NCBI RefSeq assembly: GCF_001281315.1 | Contig: NZ_CP012479.1 | Coordinates: forward strand, 1,240,001-1,304,000 | Length of the DNA: 64,000 nucleotides | DNA from: Arthrobacter sp. ERGS1:01 | GTDB taxonomy: Bacteria; Actinomycetota; Actinomycetes; Actinomycetales; Micrococcaceae | Direction: 5' to 3' | Shown here: piece after piece, positions 60,314-64,000 of the stretch | Position numbering within the stretch: the first letter of the stretch is position 1 | How the letters are laid out: every line of letters begins with the position of its first letter | Made by a program: the position numbers and the translations under genes | Notes under the pieces: model-generated | What the model was told of the DNA's origin: nothing | Databases searched by the model: none | The model's input: the letters and a program-made list of their open reading frames with translations, nothing else

Positions 60314-60405
60314 GGCACCACACTCGCTAAGAATCATTGTTTTGTCCAGTTATTTAATGAGAATGGTGCTTTCGCCGGCTGTACGTCCCTCCCTAGGCTG
60401 GCATC

Positions 60406-63400
60406 ATGACTACCCACGTTTCCGCTGCATCACGCATCGAACTGCCGCCCGTCCCCGCCCATTTGCTGGCCCATCCAGTCGCGTGCTGGTCCGAGCCGCT
60501 CACGATCGATACCTACATGCCGCTGGCGCCGGACAGCAAGCCGGCATTCTTCGAACAAAGGGTCTACCAGGGGTCCGGCGGCGGCGTTTTCCCGTTGCCC
60601 TTCCACGAGCGGGTCAGCCAGGAGAAACGTCCGCATTCCTGGACGGCTGTGCATCTGGAGAATGAGTGGCTGCGCGTGGTGGTCCTGCCGGAACTGGGTG
60701 GCCGGATCCACATCGGCTATGACAAGGTGGCCGATTATGACTTCTTCTACCGCAACAACGTCATCAAGCCGGCCCTGGTGGGGTTGACCGGGCCGTGGAT
60801 CTCCGGCGGCGTCGAGTTCAATTGGCCCCAGCACCACCGCCCGGCCACGTTCCTGCCACCGACTTCGAGATTGAACACGAGGACGACGGCGCCGTGACGG
60901 TGTGGTGCTCCGACCATGACCCGTTCACCCGGATGAAGGGCATGCACGGGATCCGCCTGCGTCCGGACAGTGCCGCCATCGAGGCGCGTGTACGGCTGTA
61001 CAACCGCACCGAGGAGACCCAGACGTTCCTGTGGTGGGCCAACGTTGCCGCCGCCGTCGACGGCAACTACCAGGCCTTCTTCCCCACGGATGTGGACCAG
61101 GTGGCCGATCATGCCAAGCGGGCCACGGCCAGCTACCCGGCCGTAACGGGCAGCTACTACGGGGTGGACTACCCGGCCCGGCGCAGCGAAGATTTACCCG
61201 ACGGCGACCGCCTCGACTGGTACCGCAACATCACCGTCCCCACTTCCTACATGGTCACAAAGACCGAGGACGACTTCTTTGGCGGCTACGACCACGGCCG
61301 CGGCGCGGGATTCGTGCACTGGGCGGACAAGAACTACGCCCCCGGCAAGAAGCTTTGGACATGGGGGACGCCCCGTTCGGCCATGCCTGGGTCGCAGCCC
61401 TGACCGACGGCGATGGCCCGTACATTGAACTCATGGCCGGTGTGTTTACCGACAACCAGCCCGACTTTTCCTTCCTGGCCCCGGGGGAGACCAAGACGTT
61501 TAGCCAGTTCTGGTACCCCATCCAGCAGATCGGCCCCGTGCACCAGGCCACCACCCAGCTGGCCGTGAGCCTCCACGCCACCGTGTCGGGCGACGTCACC
61601 GCCGTCGATCTCGGGGTGGCCGCGGCAGAGCAACTGCCCGCCAGCGTCGTCGAACTCCACACGGCCGGCGGCGAGCTGCTCCATTCCCGGGCCCTGGACC
61701 TCACCCCCGGCGCTCCGCTCGTGCACACGCTGCAGCTGGGGCGCCGCCTCGAGCCGAGCGAACTGGTGCTGACCGTGCGCCAGGGGGATGCCGAGCTGAT
61801 CCGCTGGCAGCCGCGCACCCGCACGAACACCGACGGCGAGGTGGCAGACGCCGCCACCGAACCGCCCGCGCCGGAGGATGTCGGTTCGGTGGACGAACTG
61901 TTCTACATCGGCCAGTACCTGCGCCAGTACCGCCACGCGACCCGCCTGCCCGAACCGTACTGGCGCGAGGCCCTGCGCCGGGACCCCGGTGAGGTGCGCT
62001 CCAACATCGCGCTGGCCGATAGCGCCCTGCGGACGGGAGAGCTGGCGGAAGCCGAGACCCTGTTGCGCACTGCAATCTCGCGGATCGCGGCATACGCCTC
62101 GAACCCGGCCGACGGCGAGGCGCACTACCGCCTGGGCATCCTCCTCACCCGCACGGGCCGCGACGCCGAGGCCGAAAGTTACCTCGCGAAGGCAAGTTGG
62201 AATGCGGCCTGGCGCGTGCCGGCCAGGTTCGCCCTGGCCCGCCTCAAGGCCCGTGCCGGCCGCTACGACGGCGCCGCGGCCGAGCTGCGCGAGGTCCTCA
62301 CGCTCGACGGCGCCCACCTGCAGGCGGCCGACCTATTGGTCCGGGTGCTGCGGGAACAGGGCCGGCACGCCGAGGCGGAGCGGCATCTGGCGGACACCCT
62401 GCAACGCGACCCGCTGGACCAATGGGCCCGTGAGCTGGCCGAGCTGCCCCTAACGGCTGATGCACCCACCCTGCTGGACGTCGCCATCGACTATGCCCAT
62501 TCCGGATTCTCCGACGACGCCCTGCGCGTGTTGGATCTCGCCGCCGCGGCGGCCGGGCACAACGCCCTGGGCCAGGTGCAGGTGGCCCCTCTGGTGCACT
62601 ACCACCGGGCCATGCTGCTCGACGCCGCCGGCCGGCCGGAGGAAGGCCGGGCGGCTCGCACCCGGGCACACCAGGTGGACCGCGCGCTGTGCCAGCCCTC
62701 CCGCACGGCCGACATCGACGCCCTCCGGAGCGCCCTGGACCACGGCGACGACGCACTGGCCGCCATGCTGCTGGGCAATTGGCACTACGACAAACGCCGC
62801 TACGTTGAGGCGATCCGGCTGTGGCAGCGGGCCGAAACCGGACTGCTCGCCGCGGACCCCGGCGCCCAGGATCGAGAGTCCCTGGTGATTGTGCTGCGCA
62901 ATCTCGGCATCGCCGCACACAATGTGCTCGGCGACGGCGCCCATGCCCTCGAATACTTCGAACGCGCACGAGCCCTGGCGCCGGAGGACGCCAAGCTCCT
63001 GTTCGAGTTTGACCAGCTCGCCGCCCGGCTCAACGCCACGGAAGAGGTGCGGTTGGAATGCCTCGAAGAGCACCAGGCCCTCGTCGAATCCCGGGATGAC
63101 CTCAGCGTTGTCTACGCCGGCCTGCTCACCGCCGCCGACCGCGCCGATGACGCCCGCAATTGGCTGCTTTCCCGCGTCTTCCAGCCCTGGGAAGGCGGCG
63201 AGGGCCAGGCGCTTGCTGCCTGGGACGCCGCGAACATTGCCCTCGCCGAACACTCCCTGGCGGCCGGGGACGCCGTGGCCGCGCTGCGTTGGCTGGACTC
63301 GGCCATCGCCAGCCCCGCGTCGCTGGGCGAGGCCCGGCACCCGCTGGCCAACTCGGCGCGGCTGCAACTGCTGCGCGGTGACACGCTCGCGGCACTGGGG

Positions 63401-63727
63401 CGCGCACCTGAGGCGGCCGCGGCTTGGGAGCACGCGGCGTCGTTCCGCGGTGATTTCCAAGCCATGAACGTCCAAAGCTACAGCGAGCAAAGCTGTTTCT
63501 CGGTGCTCGCCCTGCGGCGCCTGGGCCGGGGGGCGGAGTCGGTGCTGCTGACCGACGGTTTGGCCGCGTACATCGCGGAACTTGCCGTGGCTCCCGCGAC
63601 CATTGACTACTTCGCCACCTCCCTGCCCACCATGTTGCTGTTCAACGAGGACCCGCAGGAAGGCCGCGACCGCCTGGTCGCCCGGCTGCGGGAGCAGCTC
63701 GGTGACTTGTGCGGCCAGCCCGCATGA
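60406..63727 (+). pseudogene. DUF5107 and TPR protein with two frameshifts
   Basis: Three consecutive frames make up one protein of about 1107 residues. Frame one runs from ATG 60406 to GVEFNWPQHHRPATFL; a missing base in the CC at 60856-60857 (expected CTGCCCACC) moves to the frame DFEIEHEDDGAVTVWC...KLWTWG; a missing G in the run 61363-61367 moves to DAPFGHAWVAALTDG and on to the end. The N-terminal ~400 residues are a DUF5107 beta-sandwich, similar to sugar mutarotases (ELGGRIHIGYDK, GVEFNWPQHH). The remainder is TPR-like helical repeats (AEAETLLRTAIS, YRLGILLTRTGRDAEAESYL). Family members accompany glycosidase loci; role unknown. Both lesions could be read errors. Confidence 0.8.
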
Positions 63728-64000
63728 CCACTTCCATGGTGCGCGCCGTGGTGACAGGCCCCGGACTGCGCGCCGAGGTGCAACCGGACCGGGGTGCCCG
63801 GATCGTAAGCCTTCGCGGCGACGACGGGCATGAATGGCTTGTACCCAGCACGCGAACCGCAGCCCCGGGCCGCGACCAAAGGTTTGTGCGGCCCGGCATG
63901 GGCGGGTGGGACGAGGTGGCGCCCACGGTGCAGGCGGATCCCGGTTTCAGGATCGCCGCCGGCGGGGGACCAGGCGCTGGACCCGACCACGGCGATGTCT
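63724..64000 (+). CDS. Aldose 1-epimerase-like protein (3' truncated by window)
   Basis: ATG 63724 overlaps the DUF5107 stop by four bases. The visible 92 residues show the start of a galactose mutarotase-type sandwich: RGARIVSLRGDDGHEWLVP, then GMGGWDEVAPTV and, at the end of the window, DHGDV, matching the GWDE.FPT and DHGE motifs of these enzymes. Would interconvert anomers of galactose or a related sugar released by the glycosidases. The gene continues beyond the window. Confidence 0.75.
   Translation, partial: MTTSMVRAVVTGPGLRAEVQPDRGARIVSLRGDDGHEWLVPSTRTAAPGRDQRFVRPGMGGWDEVAPTVQADPGFRIAAGGGPGAGPDHGDV

Noticed and set aside
1..64000. CRISPR arrays, rRNA genes, intact tRNA genes, intact insertion sequences
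   Set aside because: No regularly spaced identical repeats, no rRNA sequence, no complete cloverleaf and no intact transposase reading frame were seen.

Overview
This is high-GC DNA with coding on both strands, GTG/TTG starts, Arthrobacter-like gene content and short imperfect intergenic repeats. It most probably comes from a Micrococcales actinobacterium (Arthrobacter/Pseudarthrobacter type). That placement is inferred from style and gene families, not from a marker gene.

Layout. (1) 0-1.9 kb: the end of an aromatic-acid operon, an aromatic acid/H+ symporter overlapping a 3-hydroxybenzoate 6-hydroxylase-type flavoprotein. (2) 2-8 kb: a plastic region. A LysR regulator and a divergent C-N hydrolase sit between two ~159-bp direct repeats that start with a tRNA-like T-arm end. 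A decayed tyrosine recombinase, an orphan HipB-like protein, a two-gene hypothetical unit and a VOC protein lie nearby. (3) 8.3-15.6 kb: the most unusual locus. It is an operon of three TULIP-superfamily proteins resembling clostridial P47/OrfX (neurotoxin-cluster accessory proteins), two of them with a C-terminal hydrophobic hairpin and the third with one hydrophobic segment. Next to it lies a signalling-type module: an AfsA-like gamma-butyrolactone synthase, a TetR regulator and a divergent saccharopine-dehydrogenase-like reductase. A long perfect inverted repeat lies upstream of the TULIP operon. (4) 15.6-17 kb: a graveyard of HAD, MFS and AraC fragments. (5) 17-22.6 kb: two related alpha/beta hydrolases, an F420-type reductase and a large ATPase-LuxR regulator; a 21-bp element with one mismatch precedes both hydrolases. 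(6) 22.7-24.9 kb: a CYTH-CHAD protein and another integrase relic.

(7) 25.2-38.4 kb: a sugar/acid catabolic regulon. It holds a GH42 beta-galactosidase, two divergent GcvP-like subunits, a carbohydrate ABC importer, a GH63-like hydrolase, an SDR, an AcoX-like kinase and a GntR/FCD regulator. The same operator core (TACTGTATACAG) occurs at all three promoter regions. (8) 38.7-49.6 kb: a LysR-controlled CoA-dependent degradation cluster: MFS importer, class III CoA-transferase, acyl-CoA dehydrogenase, SDR, thiolase, ETF, a tetrahistidine membrane cytochrome b and enoyl-CoA hydratase. (9) 49.7-64 kb: an alpha-galactoside-type locus with LacI and AraC regulators, two GH36-clan enzymes, a six-hairpin glycosidase-like protein, a second sugar ABC importer, a DUF5107-TPR protein and an aldose-1-epimerase-like gene cut by the window end.

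Three frameshifts (one in etfB, two in the DUF5107 gene) are each a single missing base in a short G or C run, so sequencing error is a serious possibility. All names are from reading the translations; no database search was run.
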